The notes under the pieces are model-generated. The model saw nothing but the letters and a program-made list of their open reading frames with translations, was not told the origin of the DNA and did not search any database. Positions 24,074 to 33,272 of a stretch of 64,000 nt of DNA are shown piece after piece (the stretch's first letter is position 1; every line of letters begins with the position of its first letter). Location: positions 124,001 to 188,000 of the forward strand of contig JAAAFW010000015.1 of assembly GCA_019352875.1 (NCBI GenBank), in the 5' to 3' direction. Position numbers and translations under genes: made by a program. This DNA comes from Pedobacter cryoconitis (GTDB lineage Bacteria; Bacteroidota; Bacteroidia; Sphingobacteriales; Sphingobacteriaceae).

Positions 24074-24775
24074 CTATTCCTGCGTATTGTGCACGGAATT
24101 ATAAGCTTTTACAAAGGAAACGATTGTTTTAGCATCAAATTTTTTGGTGTCTTTCAGGCGGTTTACCAAATCCTGATCATCCGACATATATTCGCTAAGG
24201 GTACTTCTGATATAGTTTGAGTTTTGCTCACTTTGATCTCCGTCGGGAGTGATTTCAAGTATGGTATCAGGCGTTTTGTTTGATGCGATATAGATTAAAG
24301 CTCTGCGATCTGGTCTTGCCTCGCCATCATCATCTCTGCGCCCGCCGCCGAAGCTAATTCCACCACCCATTCCAAATCCTCGATAACCACCACTTCCAAT
24401 TCCAAGTCCGATAGATGGACTGAACTGAATTTTCTTTTTAGGTTTTGTTTTTGCGCTTGTTTTTCCACCCATGGTGTAGAGGTTAAGGTCTCCGTGCTCG
24501 ATGAGTTTGAAAAAACGGTAATCTGTTTTATTGTTGCTTACAAAAGGCTTACTTACATAAGTTTCCCCATTCCACTGGAACTCCTGAATATCTTTAGCCT
24601 GATATTGGTTAAGTGTACCTTCGTCATTCTTCATTCCAACGGTTTTATAATCGGTGCCCTGTATAGTTCCACGGATAAAATTACCAGGACTTATAATAAT
24701 CGCATCCTGAGCAAATGTGCTTAGCGAAAGGATAGAAAAAAAAGATAATAGACTCAGAAATTTTGTAGCTTTCAT
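24074..24775 (-). CDS. Exported protein of unknown function
   Basis: A 233-residue protein with a signal peptide (LSTFAQD). Residues 25-90 look like a beta-rich module beginning IIISPGNFIRGTIQGTDYKTV. The middle (about 115-145) is a glycine-rich stretch (GLGIGSGGYRGFGMGGG) followed by an acidic/basic patch, and the last 70 residues are helical with MSDDQDLVNRLKDTKKFD. Probably periplasmic or at the outer membrane. I do not recognise the family. Convergent with gluconokinase, divergent from the ECF sigma gene. Confidence 0.7.
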   Translation of the reverse strand: MKATKFLSLLSFFSILSLSTFAQDAIIISPGNFIRGTIQGTDYKTVGMKNDEGTLNQYQAKDIQEFQWNGETYVSKPFVSNNKTDYRFFKLIEHGDLNLYTMGGKTSAKTKPKKKIQFSPSIGLGIGSGGYRGFGMGGGISFGGGRRDDDGEARPDRRALIYIASNKTPDTILEITPDGDQSEQNSNYIRSTLSEYMSDDQDLVNRLKDTKKFDAKTIVSFVKAYNSVHNTQE

Positions 24776-24898
24776 ATTGTTTCAAATAACGGAAAATTTT
24801 CCTGATTGTTGTCATGCACAGATCAGAAGTTTTATCCCTGCCTGTTCTGCAAAACAGTTTTACGAGCACAACCTTTATGCAGGGCTCAGCTAAATTGA

Positions 24899-24929
24899 TT
24901 TGGTTGGTATTGTTTAATTGTTAAATTTG
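24899..24929 (+). promoter_or_regulatory. Promoter of the ECF sigma gene
   Basis: TTTG at 24899-24902, exactly 19 bases, then TAAATTTG at 24922-24929: a complete Bacteroidetes primary-sigma promoter. The expected start is near 24936, 16 bases before the ATG. Confidence 0.7.
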
Positions 24930-24951
24930 AAATAACCAAATATTAAAGCTG

Positions 24952-25521
24952 ATGCCTGAACCTTTACCGGAGCTGACTGAACTAACCAGTCGTATCGCAT
25001 TATATAGTAGTGAACATGCGTATGAGAAACTCTATAAGTTTCTTTATCCTGGTTTGCATAGATTTTGTTTCTGTTTGCTTAAATCGAAGGAATTAGCTGA
25101 AGAGGCTGCCAATGATGTACTGATTAGTATATGGAGAAACCGGGAAAAGCTAATTGCTATCAATAATATCCGTGTATATGCGTTTGTAACCGCCAGAAAT
25201 CTTTGTCTCAACTTATTGAACAAATCAGGGAGGCAGGTTTTTGTATCACTTGATGATATCAATGTGGATATCGTTCTTAAAACAAAAAATCCTGAAGAAT
25301 TACTGATTAATGAAGAGCTTAAACTTAAACTTGATGAAGCGACCAGCGCGCTTCCTACACGGTGTAAACTCGTTTTCAAGCTGATCAAAGAAGATGGTTT
25401 AAGTTATAAGGAGGCTGCAGCAATTCTAAATATATCTGTTAAAACTGTAGATGCACATCTTGTAACAGCAGTTAAAAAGCTGACCTCAGTTCTGCAGCTG
25501 GAATTCAACCTGATTAATTAA
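24952..25521 (+). CDS. ECF RNA polymerase sigma factor
   Basis: A 189-residue sigma-70-like factor. Region 2 spans residues 20-90 (YKFLYPGLHRFCFCLL, AEEAANDVLISIWRNRE) and region 4 spans 120-180 (ALPTRCKLVFKLIKEDGLSYKEAAAILNISVKTVDAHL). In Bacteroidetes such factors are controlled by a FecR anti-sigma signalled through the TonB-box receptor; here FecR and a SusC with an STN domain follow directly, so this sigma should drive the 26784-36587 locus. It has its own consensus promoter. Confidence 0.93.
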   Translation: MPEPLPELTELTSRIALYSSEHAYEKLYKFLYPGLHRFCFCLLKSKELAEEAANDVLISIWRNREKLIAINNIRVYAFVTARNLCLNLLNKSGRQVFVSLDDINVDIVLKTKNPEELLINEELKLKLDEATSALPTRCKLVFKLIKEDGLSYKEAAAILNISVKTVDAHLVTAVKKLTSVLQLEFNLIN

Positions 25522-25613
25522 TTTTCTTTTTTTTTCTTCTAGACTAGGGAGTTTCTCCAAAAATTTTGTCTTATACTCTGAAACCAATATAAACTAATAT
25601 TTACGGGCCTCTG

Positions 25614-26678
25614 ATGGATAGAAGCAGAATTATAGAATTACTTGCCCGTAAAATGGCCGGTGAAGCAAATTCCTCTGAATTGGAAGAGCTTGCATCGTTA
25701 ATTTCCCGATACCCTGATTCAGTATATTACGAGGAATTATTAGGTCAGCTCTGGCAGGAATCTCCTGTAGAAAACGAGCATGACACTGATGATCTGTACC
25801 AAAAGCATCTTCAAAAGTATGCCGCAGATTTTAACCCCGATCTTTTACTCCCTGAAATATATCCGGATGAAGAACCTTCCGGTAAGAAATCTTATAAAGC
25901 ATTCGCAACAATCGCTATTTGTCTGGTCGCGTTAAGCAGTTTATTATACCTGACCAAGAGTACGGCTGCAAAAACAGATACCCAAATCGTTGCCGGAAAA
26001 GGAGTGAGAAAAAATGTAAGACTTCCCGACGGGACAATGGTTTGGCTTAATTCAGATAGCAAATTATCATATTCCAGGCAGATTGCCCGGCAGAAGAAAC
26101 GAATTGTTCACCTACAGGGTGAAGCTTTTTTCGACGTAGCACATCGCGACCACCAACCTTTTATTGTGAAAACTGACCGAATGTCTGTAAAAGTACTTGG
26201 AACTGCTTTCAACGTAAAAGATTATGCTGTAGAAAATAGTTCGGAAGCAACCTTGCTTAGGGGATCTATCGAACTTTCTGTTAACGAACGTGCCCAACAA
26301 AAAATATTGCTCAACCCTTCAGAGAAATTCGCGCTTGTGGACGGCCAGGGGAAAAAGGGTGGAAATTCACCTCATTCTACAGATATGACAATGACAATTG
26401 CACATGTCCTGCCTGTTACTATCGGAGACGAACAGTATATAGAAGAAACTTCCTGGAAAGACAATACACTGGTTTTTAAAAATGAAACACTGGAAGAGCT
26501 TAAGCCACGTTTGGAACGCTGGTTTAATGTTAAAATCCATATTGAATCTGCCCGGGCAGGGAGCTATCGTTTTACCGGCGCCTTTAAAAAGGAAGAGATC
26601 AGAGAAGCTATGACTGCCATGCAATTAATCAAACCATTCACCTTTAATCTAAAAGAACATGACTTGATCATCTACTAA
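25614..26678 (+). CDS. FecR-type anti-sigma factor
   Basis: A 354-residue inner-membrane protein. The N-terminal cytoplasmic part (about 1-95) binds the sigma, one membrane span lies near residues 97-115 (AIAICLVALSSLLYL region), and the periplasmic FecR domain starts at VAGKGVRKNVRLPDGTMVWLNSDS and includes HLQGEAFFDVAHRDHQPFIV. The C-terminal DUF4974-like module is ELKPRLERWFNVKI. It transmits the receptor signal to the ECF sigma. The next gene is the receptor itself. Confidence 0.93.
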   Translation: MDRSRIIELLARKMAGEANSSELEELASLISRYPDSVYYEELLGQLWQESPVENEHDTDDLYQKHLQKYAADFNPDLLLPEIYPDEEPSGKKSYKAFATIAICLVALSSLLYLTKSTAAKTDTQIVAGKGVRKNVRLPDGTMVWLNSDSKLSYSRQIARQKKRIVHLQGEAFFDVAHRDHQPFIVKTDRMSVKVLGTAFNVKDYAVENSSEATLLRGSIELSVNERAQQKILLNPSEKFALVDGQGKKGGNSPHSTDMTMTIAHVLPVTIGDEQYIEETSWKDNTLVFKNETLEELKPRLERWFNVKIHIESARAGSYRFTGAFKKEEIREAMTAMQLIKPFTFNLKEHDLIIY

Positions 26679-26728
26679 AAAAGAGAGGGAGCAAATGCGC
26701 CAACATTCCTCCCCCTTTAAACCATTCC

Positions 26729-26752
26729 AGCCGCTATAAAAAGGTAGCGGCT
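26729..26752 (+). terminator. Hairpin ahead of susC
   Basis: Arms AGCCGCTA and TAGCGGCT with an 8-base loop between fecR and susC, with only TTCAGATTT after it. It may partly end the sigma/anti-sigma transcript or stabilise the susC leader. Confidence 0.4.
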
Positions 26753-26783
26753 TCAGATTTATTAATTGATAACTCACAAATCT

Positions 26784-29700
26784 ATGAAAAAAAAAGGACT
26801 GTGCAATAAGGTGCTATGCGTCCCATTTCCCCAAAACAAATTCTTATTAATGTTAAACTGGACTTTTGTTTTATCACTGGTTTTCTGCATGCAGGTGTCG
26901 GCAAACAGTTATTCCCAGTTCAGGAAAGTTAACCTCGAACTGAAGCAGGTAGGCCTGAAAGAAGCACTAGCTGTTCTGGAAAGCAAAGGGAGCTTTCGCC
27001 TGCTCTACAGTGAAGCAGATCTTCCGTCCGGTAAACTGGTAACTCTGGTCCGCAGAGACATGCCGGCAGATGAAGCACTGGCACATCTGCTCAGAAATAC
27101 GGGGTTGAAATTTCAAACTATGGAAGATAACCTCATTATCATCCGGCCTGAATGGTCTGCCATGGCCGACATTCCCGTTAAAGGAAAAGTAACAGATGCA
27201 CAGGGGCAGGGAATTCCTGGTGTAAGTGTCAAACTTAAAGAAGGTTCCACCGGTTCCATGACCGACGCCAATGGTAACTATAGTGTGAAAGTTCCCGAAA
27301 ATGGAACACTGGTCTTTTCTTACATGGGTTACTTTACTCAGGAAATTCCGGTAAAATCTACATTAACAATCAATGTGAAGTTAGTCGAGAACACTCAGGC
27401 ATTGTCGGAAGTAATCGTAGTAGGTTATGGTACGCAGAAAAAAGCTGTTGTTTCCGGAGCTGTTACTGCTGTAAAAGGCTCAGAGCTGGCAAAGTCGCCG
27501 ACAGCCAATCTATCAAATTCATTGGCCGGAAGACTGCCGGGAGTAACAGCTCAGCAGGCAAGTGGTGAGCCAGGAAAAGATGGTTCGACGATCAGGATCC
27601 GTGGTGTAAATTCACTGGGTAATAATGACGCTTTGATCGTTATAGACGGTGTGCCTAACCGAGCGGGTGGTTTGGAGCGGATCAATCCGAATGATATTGA
27701 AAGTGTATCTGTATTAAAGGATGCATCCGCTGCTATCTATGGTTCAAGAGCGGCAAATGGTGTTATCCTGGTTACAACAAAACAAGGTAAATCAGGTAAA
27801 CCACAATTGTCATATGATTTCAGTTATGGGCTGCAACAGCCTACCCGTACACCGAAAATGGCTAATTCAGAGCAATATGCTGAGATTCTGAATGAGCTTA
27901 CTATTTTCGGTTCAGATGTACCGTCCAGTCAGTGGGGTGCAGCGCAGAAAGGCTTCAACTCGACAGGTTCCTACCTGAAATCAGACGGAACAACATTAAA
28001 TGCTGCGTATCGTCCAGATGAAATTGCAAAATTCAAAGACGGATCAGATCCATTAAGATATCCGAATACAGACTGGTTTGGCACAACGTTAAAGAACTGG
28101 TCTCCGCAACAACGTCATAACCTTCAGATTAACGGAGGTGCAGATAATATCAAATACCTGATCTCCATGGGTTACCTGGATCAGGATGGCTATTATAAAA
28201 AATCGGCAACCGGTTATAAACAATATGATCTGAGGATTAATCTGGAGGCTAAACTGAATAAATACGTTACTGCTTCATTAGGTGTAACAGGACGTGAAGA
28301 AGTACGTAACTCTCCAACTGTAAGTGCTAATGATATCTTCAGGATGCTAATGCGTGGAAGGCCAACGGAAATTGAGGTTTATCCAAATGGTTTACCAGGG
28401 CGTGATATTGAGTTTGGTTATAATCCATATGTTGTAACCACCGACCAGACTGGTTATGACCGTGATACCCGTGATTATTTCCAGTCGACAGGTAAACTTG
28501 ATATTCAGATACCAGGTGTAGAAGGCTTGAAAGTGACAGGTACAGCGTCTATTGATAAATTCTCGGGCAGACAAAAAAGATGGCAGACGCCATGGACTTT
28601 ATATGATTGGGATAAAGTTAGTTTCGAAGCTGACGGTGTGACGCCTCTTCTGGTAGGTTCGGTCCGTTCTGAAAGAACAGATGCAAGTCTGACGGAAACA
28701 GCTGGCGGGCAATTAGGCATTAACCTGATGGGTATGATCAATTATGACAAAAAGTTGGGTGACCATACTTTGAATCTGATGGCTGGCGTAACCCGTGAAA
28801 AAGTAAATAATGATGGTTTCAGTGCGACCAGAAGATATTTCCTGTCTACAGCTTTACAGGAACTGCTTGCAGGTAATGAGAAAGAACAAAATATCACTAA
28901 CCCAACGGCAGAACCCTATAACCTGTTTAATCGCGCAAGGCTAAGTTATTTTGGTCGTGTAGGATATAATTACAAAGAGAAATACATGGCTGAGTTCCTG
29001 TGGCGTGCAGATGGTTCATACATTTTCCCTGAAGACAAACGCTTCGGATTCTTCCCCGGAATCTCTGCGGGCTGGAGAATTTCAGAAGAAAGTTTCTTCA
29101 AGAATAACGTCGGCTTTGTCAATAATCTGAAACTTCGTGCTTCATGGGGTCAGATGGGAGCAGAAGCGTATTTCGGCGATGCACTGGCAGAATATCAGTA
29201 TCTGAGCACGATGGGTTTTGGAAACTACGTCATTAATGACCAGATGAATCAGACAGTTACAGAAAACCGCGTGCCTAATCTGAACTTCGGATGGGAAGTA
29301 GCTAACAACTCCAATATTGGTTTAGACGCTTCATTCCTTGACAACAGGTTGAGTTTTGAATTTGATGCATTCTACAATAAAAGGACTAAAATCCTGATCA
29401 GCAGAGGTAACTCTATTCCTGGAAGTTCTGGTATTACAGATAAACTCCCTCCGGTAAACCTAGGTAAAGTAAATAACAAAGGTTTTGAATTCAGATTAGG
29501 CTGGGCCGACCGTGTTGGAGAAGTACAATATAACGTCAGCGTGAATGGTGGGTATGCTAAAAACAAGATCATTTTCTGGGATGAAACTCCGGGTGCACCA
29601 GACTGGCAGCGCTCAACCGGAATGCCAACGGGAACTGTGCTTGCGTATGAATACGCAGGTGTATTCCGCGATCAGTCGGAAATCGATGCAAATAAAATTG

Positions 29701-30293
29701 ACTATAGCGGATTAACGAATCAAATACTTCCTGGTGATATGAAATTCAGAGATATCAATGGAGACGGTATTATTAATGGTGATGATAAGGTAAGAATGGA
29801 TAAAACCAATACACCAACGTTTACAGGTGGATTTAATCTGAGCCTGCAGTATAAAAACTTCGATTTCTCTATGCTTATTCAAGGTGCGACCGGTGGTCTT
29901 CAAATGATAGGCCTAACTGAATCTGGAGATATTGGTAACTTTTTAGAATGGTCTTACCTGAACCGCTGGAGTATTGACAATCCAAGTAGTATAGATCCAC
30001 GCCTGTCGAACCGTGGTAAAACTTATTATACCGATACTAATAATGCAGCTAATAATACCTACTGGTTACGTAGCAATAACTATATGCGTGTGAAAAATGT
30101 AGAGTTAGGCTATTCATTATCTCCGGAATTCAGCAAGAAAATCGGTATGGTGGCACTCAGAGTATATGTAAGTGGATTAAATCTTTTCACGTTTGATAAG
30201 ATAAAAATCTGGGATCCTGAATCTACGAACTCAAGCGCGCAGTACTATCCACAGGCAAGAGTTATCAATACAGGAATTAAAGCTACGTTCTAA
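26784..30293 (+). CDS. SusC/RagA-family TonB-dependent outer-membrane transporter
   Basis: A 1169-residue receptor. Signal peptide to about residue 41, then an STN signalling domain (about 50-120, ALAVLESKGSFRLLYS) that talks to FecR. A carboxypeptidase-regulatory-like domain follows (132-215, GKVTDAQGQGIPGVSVKLKEG). The TonB box region VIVVGYGTQKK precedes the plug (SNSLAGRLPGVTAQQ, IRIRGVNSLGNNDALIVIDGVPNR), and the long 22-strand barrel ends in the typical final Phe. It imports a glycan or other large ligand with the SusD encoded next. I used ATG 26784 rather than a TTG at 26766. Confidence 0.95.
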   Translation: MKKKGLCNKVLCVPFPQNKFLLMLNWTFVLSLVFCMQVSANSYSQFRKVNLELKQVGLKEALAVLESKGSFRLLYSEADLPSGKLVTLVRRDMPADEALAHLLRNTGLKFQTMEDNLIIIRPEWSAMADIPVKGKVTDAQGQGIPGVSVKLKEGSTGSMTDANGNYSVKVPENGTLVFSYMGYFTQEIPVKSTLTINVKLVENTQALSEVIVVGYGTQKKAVVSGAVTAVKGSELAKSPTANLSNSLAGRLPGVTAQQASGEPGKDGSTIRIRGVNSLGNNDALIVIDGVPNRAGGLERINPNDIESVSVLKDASAAIYGSRAANGVILVTTKQGKSGKPQLSYDFSYGLQQPTRTPKMANSEQYAEILNELTIFGSDVPSSQWGAAQKGFNSTGSYLKSDGTTLNAAYRPDEIAKFKDGSDPLRYPNTDWFGTTLKNWSPQQRHNLQINGGADNIKYLISMGYLDQDGYYKKSATGYKQYDLRINLEAKLNKYVTASLGVTGREEVRNSPTVSANDIFRMLMRGRPTEIEVYPNGLPGRDIEFGYNPYVVTTDQTGYDRDTRDYFQSTGKLDIQIPGVEGLKVTGTASIDKFSGRQKRWQTPWTLYDWDKVSFEADGVTPLLVGSVRSERTDASLTETAGGQLGINLMGMINYDKKLGDHTLNLMAGVTREKVNNDGFSATRRYFLSTALQELLAGNEKEQNITNPTAEPYNLFNRARLSYFGRVGYNYKEKYMAEFLWRADGSYIFPEDKRFGFFPGISAGWRISEESFFKNNVGFVNNLKLRASWGQMGAEAYFGDALAEYQYLSTMGFGNYVINDQMNQTVTENRVPNLNFGWEVANNSNIGLDASFLDNRLSFEFDAFYNKRTKILISRGNSIPGSSGITDKLPPVNLGKVNNKGFEFRLGWADRVGEVQYNVSVNGGYAKNKIIFWDETPGAPDWQRSTGMPTGTVLAYEYAGVFRDQSEIDANKIDYSGLTNQILPGDMKFRDINGDGIINGDDKVRMDKTNTPTFTGGFNLSLQYKNFDFSMLIQGATGGLQMIGLTESGDIGNFLEWSYLNRWSIDNPSSIDPRLSNRGKTYYTDTNNAANNTYWLRSNNYMRVKNVELGYSLSPEFSKKIGMVALRVYVSGLNLFTFDKIKIWDPESTNSSAQYYPQARVINTGIKATF

Positions 30294-30328
30294 GTTTTCA
30301 AGTACAGGTAAAAGAAAAAAATTCAGTT

Positions 30329-32209
30329 ATGAAACCAATTTTTAAAAATACATATATAGCAACCTTTGCATTCGTCGCGCTGATGTCCGGCAGTTGCAAA
30401 AAAGACTTTCTCTCTGTTTCACCACCAACGCAAATTAGTGCGGAACTGGTGTGGAAAGATGCAGGTTTAGCTCAGGCTTTTGTGACAGATATCTATAACG
30501 GGCTTAATGTCGGAGGTTTTTCAGAAGAAATGCTTTCTTCTGTATCAGATGAGTCTTTATTCACTCACCCAAACCGCGGTATTGACCTGATCAACTCAGG
30601 TACAATTAATCCAACTACGCTGGGCTGGGTAAACGACACCTGGGAATATAGTAAGATGTACAATAAAATCCGTGCATGTAATATCACCATTGAGCGACTC
30701 GGTACCGACGAAAATAATGGTATCGCAGATAAAGCGATTAAAGATCAGATGTTGGGAGAAGCACATTTCCTGCGGGCTTATTTTTACCATCAGTTAGTTC
30801 GTTTTCAGGGAGGTGTTCCACTAATCTTACGCAGTTATGCATTAGATGATGATTTTGCTGCCAAACGCGCCACATTTGAAGAATGTGTAAATCAGATTTT
30901 ACTGGATTGTGATGCGGCAGAAAAACTACTTACGGGTAAAAGCCTGCCTAAAGGTCGTACATCGTCGCTGGCAGCTGACGCGCTTAAATCAAGAATCCTG
31001 CTTTATGCGGCGAGTGATCTGCATGATATACCGACTGCAAAAGCTAAGTCTACAGTGATTGCAGGTTATGCTAATCCTGAATATCTGGGTTATACCAGCG
31101 GAGACCGTACTTCCAGATGGAAAGCAGCTCAGGATGCCGCTTTAAAAGTGATGAACAGTGGTTCGGGTTATAAGATGAACCTGACAGCGAAAGCAACCGC
31201 TGAGGAAGGTCAGCGTAATTACAAGAGTATAGCTATGGGTGGGGGAAGTAAGGCTCCGGGAGTAGATCCTGCTGCTGCATCTGAACTGTTATTCGCCAGA
31301 TATTTTATTGACCGCAGTGATATGCGTTACGGTCGTGCAAACGGACCTAACGGGTATCATAATTGGGCTGGAAATACGCCGGTGGGTTTATTAGTTGATG
31401 ATTACGAGATGAAGGACGGCAGTAAATTTAGCTGGAATAATGCTGCACAGAAAGCCAGCCCGTATACAGACCGTGATCCTAGATTTTATGCAACTGTATT
31501 ATATGACGGAGCGAACTGGAAGCCGAGAAATCTGGTATCAGGAAATGTTGATCCGGCTAACCAGATACAAACTGGAGAATACGATTTGATGAAATCCGGT
31601 ACGAAGACTTTATTTAAAGGCCTGGATACCCGTGGTAGTGAAATCGAGAACTGGAACGGAAGCTGGACAGGTTATTATACACATAAATTTATTGATCCGG
31701 ATCCTGCAATCATAGAATCATCTATGCCACAGTTTGTTCCATGGCCATTCTTCAGATATACAGAAGCTGTTTTAAACTATGTGGAAGCCAGTATAGAATT
31801 GGGTCAGCTGGATCAGGCAGTACTGTGGTTAAATCGTATCCGTTTCAGAGCAGGTATGCCTGCTATCACAATTACTTCTCAGGATGAGATGAGAAAGATC
31901 TATCAGCATGAGCGCCGTATCGAGCTTGTTTACGAAGAGCACCGCTACCATGATGCACGCCGTTGGATGATTGCTAATGAAACACTTGGAAGAAAAACGA
32001 CATATATCAAAGTGAGTGGTAAATTTAAAGATGGTAAAACACAAAATGCACCATATCACTATGATCCTGCGGTTTATCAGTATACCTATACACCAACTGT
32101 TGAAACAGCACAGGAAAATCGTGCGTGGAATGATAAATTGTATTTCAGACCATTTAGTCGTGACGAGATTAACCGTAATAAAGAGCTGTTACAAAATCCG
32201 GGGTATTAA
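30329..32209 (+). CDS. SusD/RagB-family nutrient-binding lipoprotein
   Basis: A 626-residue surface lipoprotein with lipobox LMSGSC (Cys23). The SusD-like N-terminal helices (TDIYNGLNVGGFSEEML, AHFLRAYFYHQLVRFQGGVPLI) and the C-terminal RagB part (LNRIRFRAGMPAI, IYQHERRIELVYEEHRYHDARRWM) are complete. It caps the SusC channel and binds the ligand. A perfect hairpin follows the gene. Confidence 0.95.
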   Translation: MKPIFKNTYIATFAFVALMSGSCKKDFLSVSPPTQISAELVWKDAGLAQAFVTDIYNGLNVGGFSEEMLSSVSDESLFTHPNRGIDLINSGTINPTTLGWVNDTWEYSKMYNKIRACNITIERLGTDENNGIADKAIKDQMLGEAHFLRAYFYHQLVRFQGGVPLILRSYALDDDFAAKRATFEECVNQILLDCDAAEKLLTGKSLPKGRTSSLAADALKSRILLYAASDLHDIPTAKAKSTVIAGYANPEYLGYTSGDRTSRWKAAQDAALKVMNSGSGYKMNLTAKATAEEGQRNYKSIAMGGGSKAPGVDPAAASELLFARYFIDRSDMRYGRANGPNGYHNWAGNTPVGLLVDDYEMKDGSKFSWNNAAQKASPYTDRDPRFYATVLYDGANWKPRNLVSGNVDPANQIQTGEYDLMKSGTKTLFKGLDTRGSEIENWNGSWTGYYTHKFIDPDPAIIESSMPQFVPWPFFRYTEAVLNYVEASIELGQLDQAVLWLNRIRFRAGMPAITITSQDEMRKIYQHERRIELVYEEHRYHDARRWMIANETLGRKTTYIKVSGKFKDGKTQNAPYHYDPAVYQYTYTPTVETAQENRAWNDKLYFRPFSRDEINRNKELLQNPGY

Positions 32210-32219
32210 TATCCAATTT

Positions 32220-32244
32220 ACGCCTGAGGAAAAACCTCAGGCGT
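32220..32244 (+). terminator. Intercistronic hairpin after susD
   Basis: Perfect 10-base-pair stem ACGCCTGAGG / CCTCAGGCGT around AAAAA, with no T-run. It probably protects the susCD message or reduces read-through into the downstream genes. Confidence 0.5.
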
Positions 32245-32260
32245 TATCCTAGCATAAAAT

Positions 32261-33226
32261 ATGAAAGTAAACAAAAAAGTATTTTTCCTTCCGCTACTCT
32301 TAGGTCTGCAAACCGCTGTTGCACAAACCCAGAAACCGTACGAACAGAAAATCAGCGGAACAAATTTATCGTTCAGTATGCAGGCTATTCCTGCAGGTAA
32401 ATTTAAAATGGGCAGTAATAGTGGAAAGGCAGATGAAAAGCCTGTCCATGAAGTTACGATTTCACCTTTTTGGATGGCTACCTACGAACTGACCTGGGAT
32501 CTTTATGAACCTTTTTTATATAAAGATTACGAAGTGAGCCACAGTACTTCTGCGGTACCGGCAGCAGTTGATGCAGTAACCAGACCAACTAAGCCATATC
32601 TGGATATGACATTCGGAATGGGTAAGGAGGGCCATCCGGCATTAGCGATGACGAACTATAATGCAATACAATATTGTAAATGGTTATATGCCAGGACAGG
32701 AGTGTTTTACAGACTGCCAACTGAAGCAGAGTGGGAATATGCATGCCGGGCCGGCAGTACAACCGAATTCAGTTTTGGTGCAGAATCGGCAGCTTTGAAC
32801 GACTATGCCTGGTATAAAGATAATAGCGGCGGGAAAACCCATAAGGTCGGAACAAAGAAACCGAATGCCTGGGGATTGTACGATATGCACGGAAATGTTT
32901 CCGAGTGGACCTGGGATCAATACATTCCAGACTTTTATGCAGGTTTAAAGGGAGATAAACTAAAGGATCCTTTAGCTGTACCTACAGAATTGTATGCGCA
33001 CAGTATACGCGGCGGATCTTATGAAGACCAGCCCGCTGAATTGCGTTCTGCGGCTAGATTGGGTTCTGATCCGGTTTGGAAACAGTTGGATCCGCAGATT
33101 CCTAAAAGCAACTGGTGGTTCCCTGAAGCACCTTTTATCGGAATGCGTCTGGTAAGACCAGTTACTCCACCATCAGAAGCCGAGATAAAGGCTTATTACG
33201 ACCAGCCTGTAATCCAGGATTATTAG
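32261..33226 (+). CDS. Exported SUMF1/formylglycine-enzyme-fold protein
   Basis: A 321-residue protein with a signal peptide (TAVAQT). The SUMF1 fold is clear: IPAGKFKMGSNSGKADEKPVHEVTISPFW, RLPTEAEWEYACRAGS, WGLYDMHGNVSEWTWD and SIRGGSYEDQPAELRSAAR. The cysteine pair of true formylglycine-generating enzymes, expected just after RGGSY, is absent, so it is unlikely to activate sulfatases; no sulfatase is nearby either. It may bind carbohydrate or act as a non-redox member in the periplasm. It lies between susD and the oxidoreductase gene. Confidence 0.85.
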   Translation: MKVNKKVFFLPLLLGLQTAVAQTQKPYEQKISGTNLSFSMQAIPAGKFKMGSNSGKADEKPVHEVTISPFWMATYELTWDLYEPFLYKDYEVSHSTSAVPAAVDAVTRPTKPYLDMTFGMGKEGHPALAMTNYNAIQYCKWLYARTGVFYRLPTEAEWEYACRAGSTTEFSFGAESAALNDYAWYKDNSGGKTHKVGTKKPNAWGLYDMHGNVSEWTWDQYIPDFYAGLKGDKLKDPLAVPTELYAHSIRGGSYEDQPAELRSAARLGSDPVWKQLDPQIPKSNWWFPEAPFIGMRLVRPVTPPSEAEIKAYYDQPVIQDY

Positions 33227-33272
33227 AATTAGATATAAAAGAATAAAACTTGAACTAAGAACCACAGATAAA

